DNA of 64,000 nucleotides. It comes from Planctomycetota bacterium (GTDB lineage Bacteria > Planctomycetota > B15-G4). The stretch is taken from contig BQJR01000002.1 of the NCBI GenBank assembly GCA_021604805.1, positions 1,100,079 to 1,164,078 on the forward strand, given 5' to 3'. The notes below the pieces were generated by a model that did not search any database, was not told the origin of the DNA, and saw only the letters and a program-made list of their open reading frames with translations. A program made the position numbers and the translations under genes. Each line of letters begins with the position of its first letter. Position 1 is the stretch's first letter. Positions 27,591 to 37,119 of this stretch are shown piece by piece.

Positions 27591-27777
27591 TTCGCGCTCC
27601 TCGGTGCGGAGCCGGACCTCCCACGGACCCGGTGTTCCAACTGGCCGACGCGCCAGCGAGGGGGGACTAACACCCCATACCGAAAGTGGTGTGCTCGGAG
27701 CGCAGGCCCAGGGCGCGCACGCCGCGCTGGCTGTGCCCGCCGCGTGGCCCTTCAGTGAGCTCGCAGCGCCTTCCTGC

Positions 27778-29844
27778 TCAGCTTGAGGGCGACGCGTTCC
27801 CGCTGCCCAAGTCGTAGAAGTCGCGCGCGTAGTCTTCGAGCATGCGACGCGTGGAGAAGCGACCCATGTGCGCCACGACGCAGGCGCGCATGTGCTCGAT
27901 CCACGAGCGCGGCAGGCCGCCCTCGTCGCGCTCATAGAAGAGCGGCACGATCTCGTTCTCGAGCATCTCGAAGAGCGCCTTGGCGTCGCGCTCGGTGTTC
28001 GGCGGGCCGGGTTCGCCCAGCGTGAAGCCGGTGCCTTCGCGTTCGGCCTCGGCCCACCAACCGTCGGGCACGCTGGCGTGCAACACGCCGTTCGCGGCGG
28101 CCTTCATGCCGCTCGTGCCGCTCGCTTCGCGCGGCCACTCGGGCGTGTTCAACCACACGTCCACGCCGCGCACGAGCAGGCGTCCCACGCCCATGTCGTA
28201 GTCTTCGAGGAACACGATGCGGCCGCGCAGCTCATCGCTGTCGGCGAGCGCCCACACGTTGCGGATGATCTCTTGCCCGGCGCGATCGGCGGGGTGCGCC
28301 TTGCCGGCCATGAACAGCTGCACCGGGCGCGTGGGATCCGTGAGCAACTTGGTGAGACGCTCGGGGTCGGTGAACAGCAAGTCGGCGCGCTTGTACGGCG
28401 CGAAGCGGCGCGCGAAGCCGAGCGTGAGCGCGTTCGGTTCGAGCAGGTCGGCCATGCGACGCAGCGCTTCGGGTGAGTTTCCGTGACGCGCCGACTGGCG
28501 CACCATGCGCGTGCGCACGAAGCGCATCAGGCGGTGTTTCTGCGCGACGTGCGCGGCCCACAAGCGTTCGTCCGAGAGCTTGCCGGCGCGCTCGGCGAGC
28601 ATGCGCGGGTCGTCGATTTCATGCGCATCGAGCACCTTGGCCATCTCGCGGCCGAGCCAGGTGGACACGTGGATGCCGTTCGTCACCGAGCCGATGTCGA
28701 AGTCGGGCCACATCTTGCGTGAGACCTCGCCGTGCAGCGCGGCCACGCCGTTGGCCTTGTGGCTCAGGCGCAGCGCGAGGGCCGTCAGGTTGAAGCCGTT
28801 GTCGGGGCTCGCGGGGCTGCGGCCCAGTTGCATGAGCGCGTCGACGGGTTGCGCCATCTCGCTCGCCGTGTCTTCGAGGTACGGGCGCACGAGGTCGTCT
28901 TCGAAGACTTCGTTGCCGGCGGGCACCGGCGTGTGCGTGGTGAACACGTGCCGCGGACGCACGGCCTCGATCGCCGCGGGCAAGTCGTTCGCGCCCGAGA
29001 GGCGCAGCGCTTCCACGGCCAAGAAGGCCGAGTGCCCTTCGTTCATGTGCCAGGTGGCGGGCTCGATGTTGAGCGCCTTCATCACGGCCACGGCGCCGCG
29101 GCCGAGCACGACCTCTTGCACGAGGCGCGTGTCGCGTTTGCCCACGTAGAGCTGCGACGTGATGTAGCGGTCTTCTTCAGCGTTCTGGTTGCTGTACGAG
29201 TCGAGCAGCAGCAGCGGCACGCGGCCCACGAAGGTGACCCACACGCGCAGGTTCACCGTGCGGCCGGGCAGCTCCACGGGCACGCGCAACGTGGTGCCGT
29301 CGGGTGCCTTCACGCGCAGGATCGGGAGACGCAGACCGTCGAGTTCGGGATAGGTGTGTTGCTGGTAGCCGTCGGCGTCGACCAGCTGACGGAAGTAGCC
29401 GCGCCGGTAGAGCAGGCCGATGCCGAGCAAGGGCAGCGCCATGTCGCTGGCTTCTTTGAGGTGATCGCCGGAGAGCACGCCCAGTCCGCCGGAATAGATC
29501 GGCAGGCACTCGTGCAGCGCGTACTCGGCCGACACGTAGGCGACCTTGCCGCCGGGCACGTCGGGGCGGCCCATGTCGGCGTCGAAACGCGAGAGCACAG
29601 CGTGCACGCGAGCGCGGAAGCTCGGGTCCATGGCCAGCTCTTTCAGGTTCGCGCTGCGCGTGAGCGAGAGCACCCGCACCGGGTTGAGGTAGCGGCCCCA
29701 GAGCGCCGGGTCGATGCTCGCGAAGAGCGCACGCGCCTCACGGTCCCAGGTCCACCACATGTTGTAGGCGAGTTCGGAGAGGCGCTCGAGCTCGGGCGGG
29801 ATGTCGAGGTGCTCGGGCGGGCGGGTCGGGATCTCGAAGCTCAT
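27778..29844 (-). CDS. glgP: Alpha-glucan (glycogen) phosphorylase
   Basis: The 688-aa product is the short bacterial/archaeal-type GT35 phosphorylase that releases glucose 1-phosphate from glycogen or maltodextrin. Recognisable blocks are the N-terminal LSELAYNMWWTWDREA, the active-site AYVSAEYALHECLPIYSGGLG, WHMNEGHSAF, FTTHTPVPAGNEVF, VTNGIHVSTW, and the pyridoxal-phosphate lysine Lys581 in GTSGMKAAANG. The start MSFEIPTRP is directly before the family N-terminus. It lies divergently from the M14-like pair. It is cytoplasmic. Confidence 0.96.
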   Translation of the reverse strand: MSFEIPTRPPEHLDIPPELERLSELAYNMWWTWDREARALFASIDPALWGRYLNPVRVLSLTRSANLKELAMDPSFRARVHAVLSRFDADMGRPDVPGGKVAYVSAEYALHECLPIYSGGLGVLSGDHLKEASDMALPLLGIGLLYRRGYFRQLVDADGYQQHTYPELDGLRLPILRVKAPDGTTLRVPVELPGRTVNLRVWVTFVGRVPLLLLDSYSNQNAEEDRYITSQLYVGKRDTRLVQEVVLGRGAVAVMKALNIEPATWHMNEGHSAFLAVEALRLSGANDLPAAIEAVRPRHVFTTHTPVPAGNEVFEDDLVRPYLEDTASEMAQPVDALMQLGRSPASPDNGFNLTALALRLSHKANGVAALHGEVSRKMWPDFDIGSVTNGIHVSTWLGREMAKVLDAHEIDDPRMLAERAGKLSDERLWAAHVAQKHRLMRFVRTRMVRQSARHGNSPEALRRMADLLEPNALTLGFARRFAPYKRADLLFTDPERLTKLLTDPTRPVQLFMAGKAHPADRAGQEIIRNVWALADSDELRGRIVFLEDYDMGVGRLLVRGVDVWLNTPEWPREASGTSGMKAAANGVLHASVPDGWWAEAEREGTGFTLGEPGPPNTERDAKALFEMLENEIVPLFYERDEGGLPRSWIEHMRACVVAHMGRFSTRRMLEDYARDFYDLGSGNASPSS

Positions 29845-29945
29845 GGCAACTCAAGGACGCGTCGGGAGAGATGGGCCAGCACCGGTAGAATGCCCGGCCC
29901 TCGTGCGCGGCTCCAGCGCGCACTCACCTCCGGACCGGAGCTCAC

Positions 29946-31856
29946 ATGGTTTCGCCGCGCTTGTTGCTGCTCTTCGCGCCGCTTCTGCTCTCTTGTCTCG
30001 GCGTTCGCGCGCTCGCTGCTGATGAGCAATCCTTGGCGGGTCTCGATCTCGAGGGGCTCCAGCACGCCGAACTCGTGCATCCGCTGGTGCTCGGTGAGGG
30101 TGCCGACGGTCGTCCGATCCAGGCACTCGTGATCGGTGCTGAGCCCACACGGCTGGCCGATCGGCGCGGGATGTTGCTCGTGGCCGGGCTCGACGGGCGC
30201 CGCGTGGGCGAGGCCGAGCTGCTCGCCGAGGTCGTGCGCGTGCTCGATACGCGTGAGGACCTGGCCGAGCGACTGGGCGACGCCGTACTCGTGATCGTGC
30301 CGCGGGCGAACGGCGCGGGCGCTGCGGCGGGCGTCGCGGGCAACGGCACGCCCGACGACCGCGACCGCGACGGCCGGGTCGACGAAGATGGCCCCAGCGA
30401 TCTCGACGGCGACGGCCGCGTGCTCTGGATGCGCGTCCCCGATCCCTCGGGCGACTGGGTCATCGACGAGCACGACCCTCGCGCACTGCGCCAACCGAAC
30501 GCAGAGAAGGGTGAGCGCGCCACGCACCGTCTGCTGCGCGAAGGCCTCGACGACGACGGCGACGGCGCCTTCCACGAAGACGACCACAGCGGCTTCGAGC
30601 CCGACCGCAACTTCTCGCACGACTGGCGCGAGCACGAGCCCGGCAGCGGCCGCTTCCCGCTGCAAACGCCCGAAGCGCGCGCGCTCGCCACGCTGCTGCT
30701 CGAACATCCCGGCCTGCTCGCCGTGCTCCACGTGGGCGAGGCCGACAGCCTGGTCCACGAACTCAGCGTCGACAAGAATCCCGGTCGGCGTCGCTTCGGC
30801 GGCTTCTCGAACTGGCTCAGCGGTGTGCTCGACGACGACGCCGTCACACTCAAGCAGTTCGGCCGTCGCTTCGGCGAAGCAGCGAGCGGCAAACACGAAG
30901 TGAAAGGAAGCGACCTGCAACCCGGCAGCCTGCTCGCCTGGGCCTACCACGAGGCCGGCCGCTGGCCGCTCGGCTTCACGCCCTGGGAAGCACCGAAGGA
31001 GTTCCCGCCGGAGGAAGAAGAGGAGGGCGAGGCCGACGCAGATCTCGATCCAGGAGCCGACGACGGTGACCAAGCCGACGCCGACGGAACCGACGCCCGA
31101 GCCGCCTCAGCCGAAACCAAACCCGTCGGAGCCAGCGGACCCGCCGACGCCGCCGACGCCGCCGAAGCCGACGCCGCCGAAGCCAGCGCCGAAGCCGCCG
31201 CTGCCGCCGCTGCCGCCGAACCCGACGCCGCGTCCGAGTCGTCGGCCGCAGCCGAGTCGGGCGCCGAACCCGAACCCGAACCCGAACCCACCACCGACGT
31301 GAGCAGCCCGGCGCCCGCCGCCTTGCTCGCCTGGCTCGACCGCGAAGGTCGCAGCGAGGACTTCGTCGAGTGGACGGCCTTTGATCATCCGCAACTCGGC
31401 GCCGTCGAGATCGGTGGCGTCGACCCGGCCGTGATGTTCAGCGGCCCGTGGGAGGCCGACGCGCGCACCGCGCTCGCCGAACGCGCCGCCGCCTTCACGC
31501 TCGATGTGCTCGACGACTTCCCCGCGCTCACCGTGGAGAACTTGGAAGTCGAAGCGCGCGGCGACGGCGCCTACGCCATCTCGCTCGCGCTGGTGAACAC
31601 CGGGCGCTTGCCGACCTCGTCACGCTTCGCCGCCGACTCGCGCACGGCGCGCCCGATGCGCGTGCGTCTCGCCCTGCCCGACGGCGCTGCGCGCCTGGCC
31701 GGCCCGCAGGAAGTCCTCGTGGATCGCCTGGATGGTCTGGGCGGACGCCGCGAGTTGCGCTGGTTGATCGCCGGCGCGTCCCCGGGTGATCGAGTGGTTC
31801 TCACCGTCGACGCCGACACCGTTCCCGACCTCGAACAGGAGATCGAACTCCCGTGA
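29946..31856 (+). CDS. M14-like exported protein with lost zinc site (pseudo-peptidase)
   Basis: The 636-aa product has a signal peptide (LLLLFAPLLLSCLGVRALA) and the same domain order as the M14 carboxypeptidase encoded next: a GADGRPIQALVIG beginning, calcium-loop-like DRDGRVDEDGPSDLDGDGR and DDDGDGAFHEDD segments, a FEPDRNFSHDW block, and a C-terminal beta domain. The zinc motif of the partner, HGNE, is replaced by DGRR (GLDGRRVGEAE), so catalysis by the usual mechanism is not expected; the later histidine (VLHVGEAD) remains. Residues about 355-455 are an acidic Ala/Glu/Pro low-complexity insert. The stop overlaps the next start as GTGA. It may act as a regulatory or substrate-binding partner. 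Confidence 0.85.
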   Translation: MVSPRLLLLFAPLLLSCLGVRALAADEQSLAGLDLEGLQHAELVHPLVLGEGADGRPIQALVIGAEPTRLADRRGMLLVAGLDGRRVGEAELLAEVVRVLDTREDLAERLGDAVLVIVPRANGAGAAAGVAGNGTPDDRDRDGRVDEDGPSDLDGDGRVLWMRVPDPSGDWVIDEHDPRALRQPNAEKGERATHRLLREGLDDDGDGAFHEDDHSGFEPDRNFSHDWREHEPGSGRFPLQTPEARALATLLLEHPGLLAVLHVGEADSLVHELSVDKNPGRRRFGGFSNWLSGVLDDDAVTLKQFGRRFGEAASGKHEVKGSDLQPGSLLAWAYHEAGRWPLGFTPWEAPKEFPPEEEEEGEADADLDPGADDGDQADADGTDARAASAETKPVGASGPADAADAAEADAAEASAEAAAAAAAAEPDAASESSAAAESGAEPEPEPEPTTDVSSPAPAALLAWLDREGRSEDFVEWTAFDHPQLGAVEIGGVDPAVMFSGPWEADARTALAERAAAFTLDVLDDFPALTVENLEVEARGDGAYAISLALVNTGRLPTSSRFAADSRTARPMRVRLALPDGAARLAGPQEVLVDRLDGLGGRRELRWLIAGASPGDRVVLTVDADTVPDLEQEIELP

Positions 31857-33676
31857 AGATCCTCCTGAACACGGCCGCCTGCGCGGCCCGCCGCGCTTCG
31901 CAACGCACTTCGCAACGCGCGATGCGCGCACGTCGCGCCGGCACGCTCGGCGCCGTTGCCTTCCTCGTCGCGCTCGCGTTCGCGCCGACTGCCGCCGCGC
32001 AGAGCGATCGCGAACCCACGTTGCCGATCGCGTGGAATCGGTTCTACGACTACGACGGCATCGTGGCGATCAGCGAGCAACTCGCGTCCACCTTCCCCGA
32101 GCGCTGCCGCATCGAGTACATCGGCGAGAGCGTGGAAGGCCGGCCGATGCCGTTGCTCACGATCAGCAATCCCGCCACCGGCGAGGAGTCGTCCAAGCCC
32201 GCCATGTGGGTCGACGGCAACGTGCACGGCAACGAAGTGCAAGGCAGCGAAGCCGCGCTCTACCTGGCGTGGACCTTGCTCGAGCGTCACGACGAGCTGC
32301 CGCGCCTGGCCACGCTGCTCGACGAGACCGTCTTCTACATCTTGCCGATGGTGAATCCCGACGGCCGCGACTACTGGTTCCACGCGCCGAACACGATGCA
32401 CAGTTCGCGCAGCGGCAAGCGCCCGACCGACAACGACGGCGACGGTCGCTTCGACGAGGACGGCCCCGATGATCTCGACGGCGACGGCGAGTTGCTCTCG
32501 ATGCGTCAACGCGTGGCGCCCGGCACCGGCACGCACAAGTTGCGCGACGGTGACCCGCGCGTGATGGACCGCGTGCCCGCCGAAGACCGCGTGAAGCTCG
32601 GCGCCGACTGGGTCATGCTCGGTCAAGAAGGCATCGACAACGACGGCGACGGTCGCGTGAACGAAGACGGCCCCGGCGGCTACGACATGAACCGCAACTG
32701 GCCGTCGGGTTGGCGCCCGAACCACATCCAGTACGGCGCCGGCGACTACCCGTTCAGCTTCCCCGAGACCGCCGCCATCGGCGAGTTCCTGATGGCGCAT
32801 CCGAACGTGGCGGCCGTGCAGTCCTTCCACAACTCGGGCGGCATGATCCTGCGTGGGCCCGGCGCCGACGCGCGCCAAGACTACTACTCCGCCGCCGACC
32901 GTCGCAGCTACGATGCGATCGCGAGCGAAGGCGAGGCGATCCTGCCGCACTACCGCTCACTGGTGATCTTCGAGGATCTCTACGACGTGCACGGCGGCTT
33001 CGTCGACTGGACGGCCGAAGGCCTCGGCATCCTCTCGTTCACCAATGAACTCTGGGCGTCGAGCCAATACTTCAACGGGGTCGACAGCGCCGAGTCGGGC
33101 ACCGCGGGTCGCTTGCAGTTCGACGACCACGTGATGTTCGGCGAGACCTACGTGGACTGGCACGAAGTCGAGCACCCCGACTACGGCACCGTGGAGGTCG
33201 GCGGCTTCCGCAAGATGACCGGCCGCACGCCGCCGACTTTCATGATCGAAGAGATGCTGCACCGCAACGCGGCCTTCTGCATCTTCCACGCCGAGCAGAT
33301 GCCCAAGCTCGAGCTCGTGGAGCTGCAAGTGAACGACGGCCCCGCCGGCACGCACGTGATCACCGCTGAGATCCGCAACACGCGCTGGATCCCCACGCGC
33401 ACCGCGGTCTCCGCCGACAAGGCCCTGGGTCGTCCCGACCTCGTGCTCTTCGAGAGCGACGGCCTCAACCTGATCGCCGCAGGCCCCAACGCCTCGCGTA
33501 CGGACGCCACGCAGTTCAGCTGGGTGGAGCACGAGGCCGAACGCCTGCGCCTCGACAGCGGCGTGTCCGGCCACGGCACCCTGCGCCTGCGCTGGATCGT
33601 GTCGGGCAGCGGGTCGTTCACGATCACGTACGACGCTCAGCAGGCCGCGTCGCTGGAGATCAGCGGGGAGGTTTGA
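31853..33676 (+). CDS. Zinc carboxypeptidase, M14 family, exported
   Basis: The 607-aa product has a signal peptide (about residues 28-50, ending PTAAAQ). The M14 catalytic elements are complete: zinc ligands His125 and Glu128 in GNVHGNEVQGSEA, His326 in QSFHNSGG, and the probable catalytic glutamate Glu399 in LSFTNELW. Two EF-hand-like loops (DNDGDGRFDEDGPDDLDGDG and DNDGDGRVNEDGPGG) interrupt the domain, and a beta domain of about 110 residues ends the protein. It should remove C-terminal residues from extracellular peptides. The GTG start overlaps the stop of its inactive paralogue, so the two are translationally coupled. Confidence 0.93.
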   Translation: MKILLNTAACAARRASQRTSQRAMRARRAGTLGAVAFLVALAFAPTAAAQSDREPTLPIAWNRFYDYDGIVAISEQLASTFPERCRIEYIGESVEGRPMPLLTISNPATGEESSKPAMWVDGNVHGNEVQGSEAALYLAWTLLERHDELPRLATLLDETVFYILPMVNPDGRDYWFHAPNTMHSSRSGKRPTDNDGDGRFDEDGPDDLDGDGELLSMRQRVAPGTGTHKLRDGDPRVMDRVPAEDRVKLGADWVMLGQEGIDNDGDGRVNEDGPGGYDMNRNWPSGWRPNHIQYGAGDYPFSFPETAAIGEFLMAHPNVAAVQSFHNSGGMILRGPGADARQDYYSAADRRSYDAIASEGEAILPHYRSLVIFEDLYDVHGGFVDWTAEGLGILSFTNELWASSQYFNGVDSAESGTAGRLQFDDHVMFGETYVDWHEVEHPDYGTVEVGGFRKMTGRTPPTFMIEEMLHRNAAFCIFHAEQMPKLELVELQVNDGPAGTHVITAEIRNTRWIPTRTAVSADKALGRPDLVLFESDGLNLIAAGPNASRTDATQFSWVEHEAERLRLDSGVSGHGTLRLRWIVSGSGSFTITYDAQQAASLEISGEV

Positions 33677-33850
33677 GGCGGCGCCGGGAGCGCTGGAGGA
33701 CTTCGTGTCGCGAGCCCGATGACTTTCGGTCGCGGACGCGAGTCCTGTTGTGATCTACGCGCCTCGAGGGCAACCGACTTGTGCTGACCGGCCGCTCGGA
33801 GTGTCCGTTGCGGTGAAGGCAGCGCCTGTTCACTGCGGAGGGGGGGTGAG

Positions 33851-34270
33851 ATGGGAACTCGATCACGAGTGTGGGTGAGTCGTCGTCGCGAGTGCGGTTT
33901 CGGACTTGTTGCGCTGATCTCTCACTTGGGGGGCTCTCTGCTCCTGGGGGTCGCGCTTGCGAGCGCGATCTCGGGGTGGGGAAACCGGGAAAGCTCTGCC
34001 GGCTCGGCGGCCATCGCGGCCGTCGCCATCCACGACGGCCCCGCAGCGGGGCCTCACGTGGGCAACGGCGGGGACAGCGCACCAGGCGACCCCAATGACT
34101 GCCTGAAGAACTCGCTGCTCGCTCAAGCAGGGTGCAAGGCGATTCATTGCGAACCGATCGTCTACTTCTGGATTCGATTCGGTATCTCTTGCTCTGAACC
34201 TGCGTACACCCAGTGCTTGTCGCAGGTGGCGGAGGTGTTCAACCTCTGCCTGAAGCAGAGCGGGGGCTGA
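33851..34270 (+). CDS. Small exported or membrane-anchored cysteine-containing protein
   Basis: The 139-aa product has an N-terminal hydrophobic segment (about 18-40, FGLVALISHLGGSLLLGVALA) and six cysteines in its last 60 residues (DCLKN, GCKAIHC, SCSEPAYTQC, LCLK), suggesting disulfides outside the cytoplasm. It is followed after four bases by the gene at 34275 and probably shares its transcript. No family was recognised. Start choice at 33851 is supported by a purine-rich GGAGGGGG upstream. Confidence 0.6.
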   Translation: MGTRSRVWVSRRRECGFGLVALISHLGGSLLLGVALASAISGWGNRESSAGSAAIAAVAIHDGPAAGPHVGNGGDSAPGDPNDCLKNSLLAQAGCKAIHCEPIVYFWIRFGISCSEPAYTQCLSQVAEVFNLCLKQSGG

Positions 34271-34274
34271 AGGC

Positions 34275-35690
34275 ATGCGAGTGAATGGGCTTCTCTTGGT
34301 GGTGCTGGTTGGTTTGCTGTGCGGGGTCGTCGTTCTCTGGGGCGGCGGCCCCGACAGTGCAACAGCTCCCGCGGCGCTGTTCGTGCCCGATGATCCGGTC
34401 GACGCGAGCGAGGTTGTCCTGCCGAACTTGGAGTCGGCCGAACCCGGCAGACTGCAGAGCGCTCCGGTGGAGTTGGTGTCACAACCGGAGCCGCCGTCGA
34501 CGATTGCAGGCCTTGCCCCTGCGGCGGATCGCTTGCCGCAGCTCGTTCGAGATCTCGAAGCGCTCCTTGCCGACGATCCCGATGGCGCCGCGTTGGCGCT
34601 CGGTGCACCGCGCCTACTCGAGACCTTTGCAGCCGAAGAGCAAAGTGTGGGGAGCACGTTCCTGGGCCGACTGCAGCACGAGCTCGAGTCGCCCATGCTC
34701 GACGCGCGCGTGCGCGGTGCGCTGATGGCGCTCTGGCCGCGCCTCGCGAACGGCGAAGCGCCACCCGATGTCACGGCGCTCGCGCCGTGGGAGCGTCTGG
34801 GGTACCGGTTGGGTGAACTCGCGGCGTGGCACGACTCCGGTGAGCCGGGCTTGGCCATCGATCTCGCCATCTACTACGAGGGTGGCGTCGATCCGGTCGG
34901 GCCCCGGCTGTTGGCCTTCACGCTCGACCGCCTACCGAGTGATGCCGTCGCGCAGGAGTTTGCTGCCGACTTGGCGATGATTGCCGAAACCGAGACCGCG
35001 CTGTTCAACCGCGAGCTTGCGGTGTTCGCGCTCGGAACCAGCCTGGGCAAATGGCCGTGGGTGCTCGAGTTGTTCCTGAGCCTGCTGGCTGACGACACGG
35101 CCTACGGCGGGCAGCTGAGGTTCCCGATCCTGTTCGTCATGAGCCGGAGCGACGACCCACTCGTTCAGCAGCGGCTGCTCGAGTTCCTCGATCGGGGCAC
35201 CTTGGATCAGCTCGAACTAGGCTTCGCGCGGCTCTGGCTCGGTGATCGCCCGACGAGTTGGCCCTCGGTGGTGGAACTCGCGAAGCCGCTGCTCACCGGG
35301 GGGACGCTCATGGACAACATGGGTGCCGCCGCAGCTCTCGGGACGCAGTACGAACTCGCGGTGCCGCTCGGGGGGCAGGATCCCGAGCGTGTCGAGCGAC
35401 TCGAGGAACTCATGGGGGAGATCGTGGAAGCCAACCCCGATGAGAATGTTCGCTCAGCCCTCCTCGCGATTCTGGGGTCCTACTCGAAGTCTGGCCAGAA
35501 TCGATTGCGACTGCTGACGCGCAGCCTGCATGAGGATACGAGCGCGAACGTGCGCCTCCTGGCGGTCAACGGACTGCGCCGCACCCAGGGCCCCGGTGCA
35601 GCGGCTGCTCGTGCGGAGCTCCAGGCTCGGTCGGTTACGGAGACAGATCCCGCGGTGAAGCTCGCCATTCAAGAAGCGCTCGAGCCGTAG
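34275..35690 (+). CDS. Membrane-anchored helical-repeat protein
   Basis: The 471-aa product has one N-terminal transmembrane or signal segment (LLLVVLVGLLCGVVVLWGG), a Pro/Ser-rich linker to about residue 85, and then all-helical sequence with HEAT-like patterns (DARVRGALMALWPRLAN; NVRSALLAILGSYSKSGQ; NVRLLAVNGLRRTQGPGA). HEAT arrays usually scaffold protein contacts. It is paired with the small cysteine protein upstream. Function unknown. Confidence 0.72.
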   Translation: MRVNGLLLVVLVGLLCGVVVLWGGGPDSATAPAALFVPDDPVDASEVVLPNLESAEPGRLQSAPVELVSQPEPPSTIAGLAPAADRLPQLVRDLEALLADDPDGAALALGAPRLLETFAAEEQSVGSTFLGRLQHELESPMLDARVRGALMALWPRLANGEAPPDVTALAPWERLGYRLGELAAWHDSGEPGLAIDLAIYYEGGVDPVGPRLLAFTLDRLPSDAVAQEFAADLAMIAETETALFNRELAVFALGTSLGKWPWVLELFLSLLADDTAYGGQLRFPILFVMSRSDDPLVQQRLLEFLDRGTLDQLELGFARLWLGDRPTSWPSVVELAKPLLTGGTLMDNMGAAAALGTQYELAVPLGGQDPERVERLEELMGEIVEANPDENVRSALLAILGSYSKSGQNRLRLLTRSLHEDTSANVRLLAVNGLRRTQGPGAAAARAELQARSVTETDPAVKLAIQEALEP

Positions 35691-36212
35691 CGGCGAGCCC
35701 GACGCCGGCGGCGGCTGCGGCGCGTGCGGGATTGCGTGCGATGCGCGAGCGGCCGCGTCGCTCCTGGCGCCCCGGTGGCGTGCCCGCCGAGTACGCGGTT
35801 CTCGAACTGGACGCTCACGCCCGCCGACACACACTTCAGCGCGCCGATCGCCTTCCTGCTCGACGAACGTGCGATCAGCTCCACTGGCATGCGCGTGCTC
35901 GAACACGATGGCTCCACGCATCACGGCGTGGGCGTGCTCCCCACGCACCCCGTGGAGCGCACCCGCAAGGGCCTCGCTGCAGGCCGTGACGAGCAGGTTG
36001 AGGCCGCCAAGGCGCTGGTGCTGAAGCGCCGCTGAGCCCAGTGCGCTCGCCACTTGCAGCCGGCTCGCTTGCCCGATCCCGCGCGGGCGCGGGCCGCCGC
36101 TGAGCCCCCACGCCTTCCCGCGCCCCGCACCGAATCGCTACGCTGTCCGGTTCCCGTGCGCTCGGCAGATGCGCTGCTGGCGACGGGCACCTCTGATTGC
36201 CGAGATCGTTCC
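35691..36212. other. 522-bp stretch with only a protease remnant
   Basis: Between the helical-repeat gene and truB the only coding trace is the S41-like fragment at 35724-36035. No terminator, tRNA or other small gene was found. Confidence 0.4.
35724..36035 (+). pseudogene. Remnant of an S41 C-terminal-processing-type protease
   Basis: In one frame PIAFLLDERAISS resembles the S41 strand leading to the catalytic serine (usually ISxAE), but it runs directly into STGMRVLEHDGSTHHGVGVL, which in S41 enzymes lies some 40-60 residues further on, and then into the typical end PVERTRKGLAAGRDEQVEAA. The catalytic lysine and serine regions are therefore partly deleted, and the N-terminal protease and PDZ domains are absent. 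This is best read as a deletion remnant. The match is from recalled family patterns. Confidence 0.6.
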
Positions 36213-37109
36213 GTGTCTGAAAACGCCCACGACGCTGCCGAGGAGCCGACTCCCCGCGGCCTGATCGTCCTGGACAAGCCCCGCGGGATCACGTCCCGCC
36301 GCGCGCTCGACCAAGTGGAGCGCAAGCTCGACGTCGGAGCGCTCGGGCACTGCGGCAGCCTCGACCCGCTGGCCACCGGCGTGCTCGTGCTGGTCGTGGG
36401 TAAGGCGCGCAAGATCCAAGACTTGGTCGTGCGCAGCGAGAAGGTCTACGACATCACCGCCGTGCTCGGCGCGCGCAGCGAGACCGACGACGCCGAGGGC
36501 GAGATCGTGCTCACCGAGCCCGCGCCCGAACCGATCTCGCGCGAAGAGATCGACGCCGCGCTCGACGCCTTCCGCGGAGAGATCGAGCAGATCCCGCCGA
36601 TCTACAGCGCCGTGAAGGTCGGCGGCAAGCGCCTGCACAAGGAAGCGCGCAAGGGCAACAAGGTCGAGGCGCCGCCGCGCACCGTCACCGTGCACGAACT
36701 CACGATCACGCGCTGCGAGTGGCCCGAGGTCGACCTGACGATCCGTTGCACGTCGGGCACCTACGCGCGGGCCATCGCGCGCGACCTCGGCGAGTCGCTG
36801 GGTGTGGGCGGTTACATGTCGCGCCTCGTGCGTGAACGCGTCGGACAGCTCACGCTCGACGAAGCCGTGTCGCTCGACGACGTCAGCGTGAGCGACATCA
36901 TCGGCATCGAGAAAGCGCTCGAAGACTTCCCGCGCCTCAACGTGCCGATGCAGCAGCGCCACCTGTTGTTGCGCGGCCAGACGCTGCGCACGCCGCCGGG
37001 CTTCCCCACCGAAGAACCCTGCTTTGCCTGGGTGAACGGCGAGGTCGTGTCCGCGGTGAACTTCGTGAACGGTGGCACGCACTACCGCACGAAACGCCTG
37101 CTGGTCTGA
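36213..37109 (+). CDS. truB: tRNA pseudouridine(55) synthase
   Basis: The 298-aa enzyme makes pseudouridine 55 in the tRNA T-loop. The catalytic aspartate is Asp51 in GHCGSLDPLATGVL, and GLIVLDKPRGITSRRALDQV, EKVYDITAVLGARSETDD, QIPPIYSAVKVGGKR and RCTSGTYARAIARDLGE are standard TruB blocks; GSLDP replaces the usual GTLDP. The C-terminal RNA-binding region is present (about 235-298). The GTG at 36213 was chosen because homologues begin close to GLIVLDKP; the frame is open upstream. It converges on acylphosphatase. Confidence 0.94.
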   Translation: MSENAHDAAEEPTPRGLIVLDKPRGITSRRALDQVERKLDVGALGHCGSLDPLATGVLVLVVGKARKIQDLVVRSEKVYDITAVLGARSETDDAEGEIVLTEPAPEPISREEIDAALDAFRGEIEQIPPIYSAVKVGGKRLHKEARKGNKVEAPPRTVTVHELTITRCEWPEVDLTIRCTSGTYARAIARDLGESLGVGGYMSRLVRERVGQLTLDEAVSLDDVSVSDIIGIEKALEDFPRLNVPMQQRHLLLRGQTLRTPPGFPTEEPCFAWVNGEVVSAVNFVNGGTHYRTKRLLV

Positions 37110-37119
37110 CGGCGGCGCG

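Noticed and set aside
31066..31302. Pro/Thr-rich small open frame
   Set aside because: It is another frame of the acidic repeat tract in the M14-like gene; tract repetition keeps all frames open.
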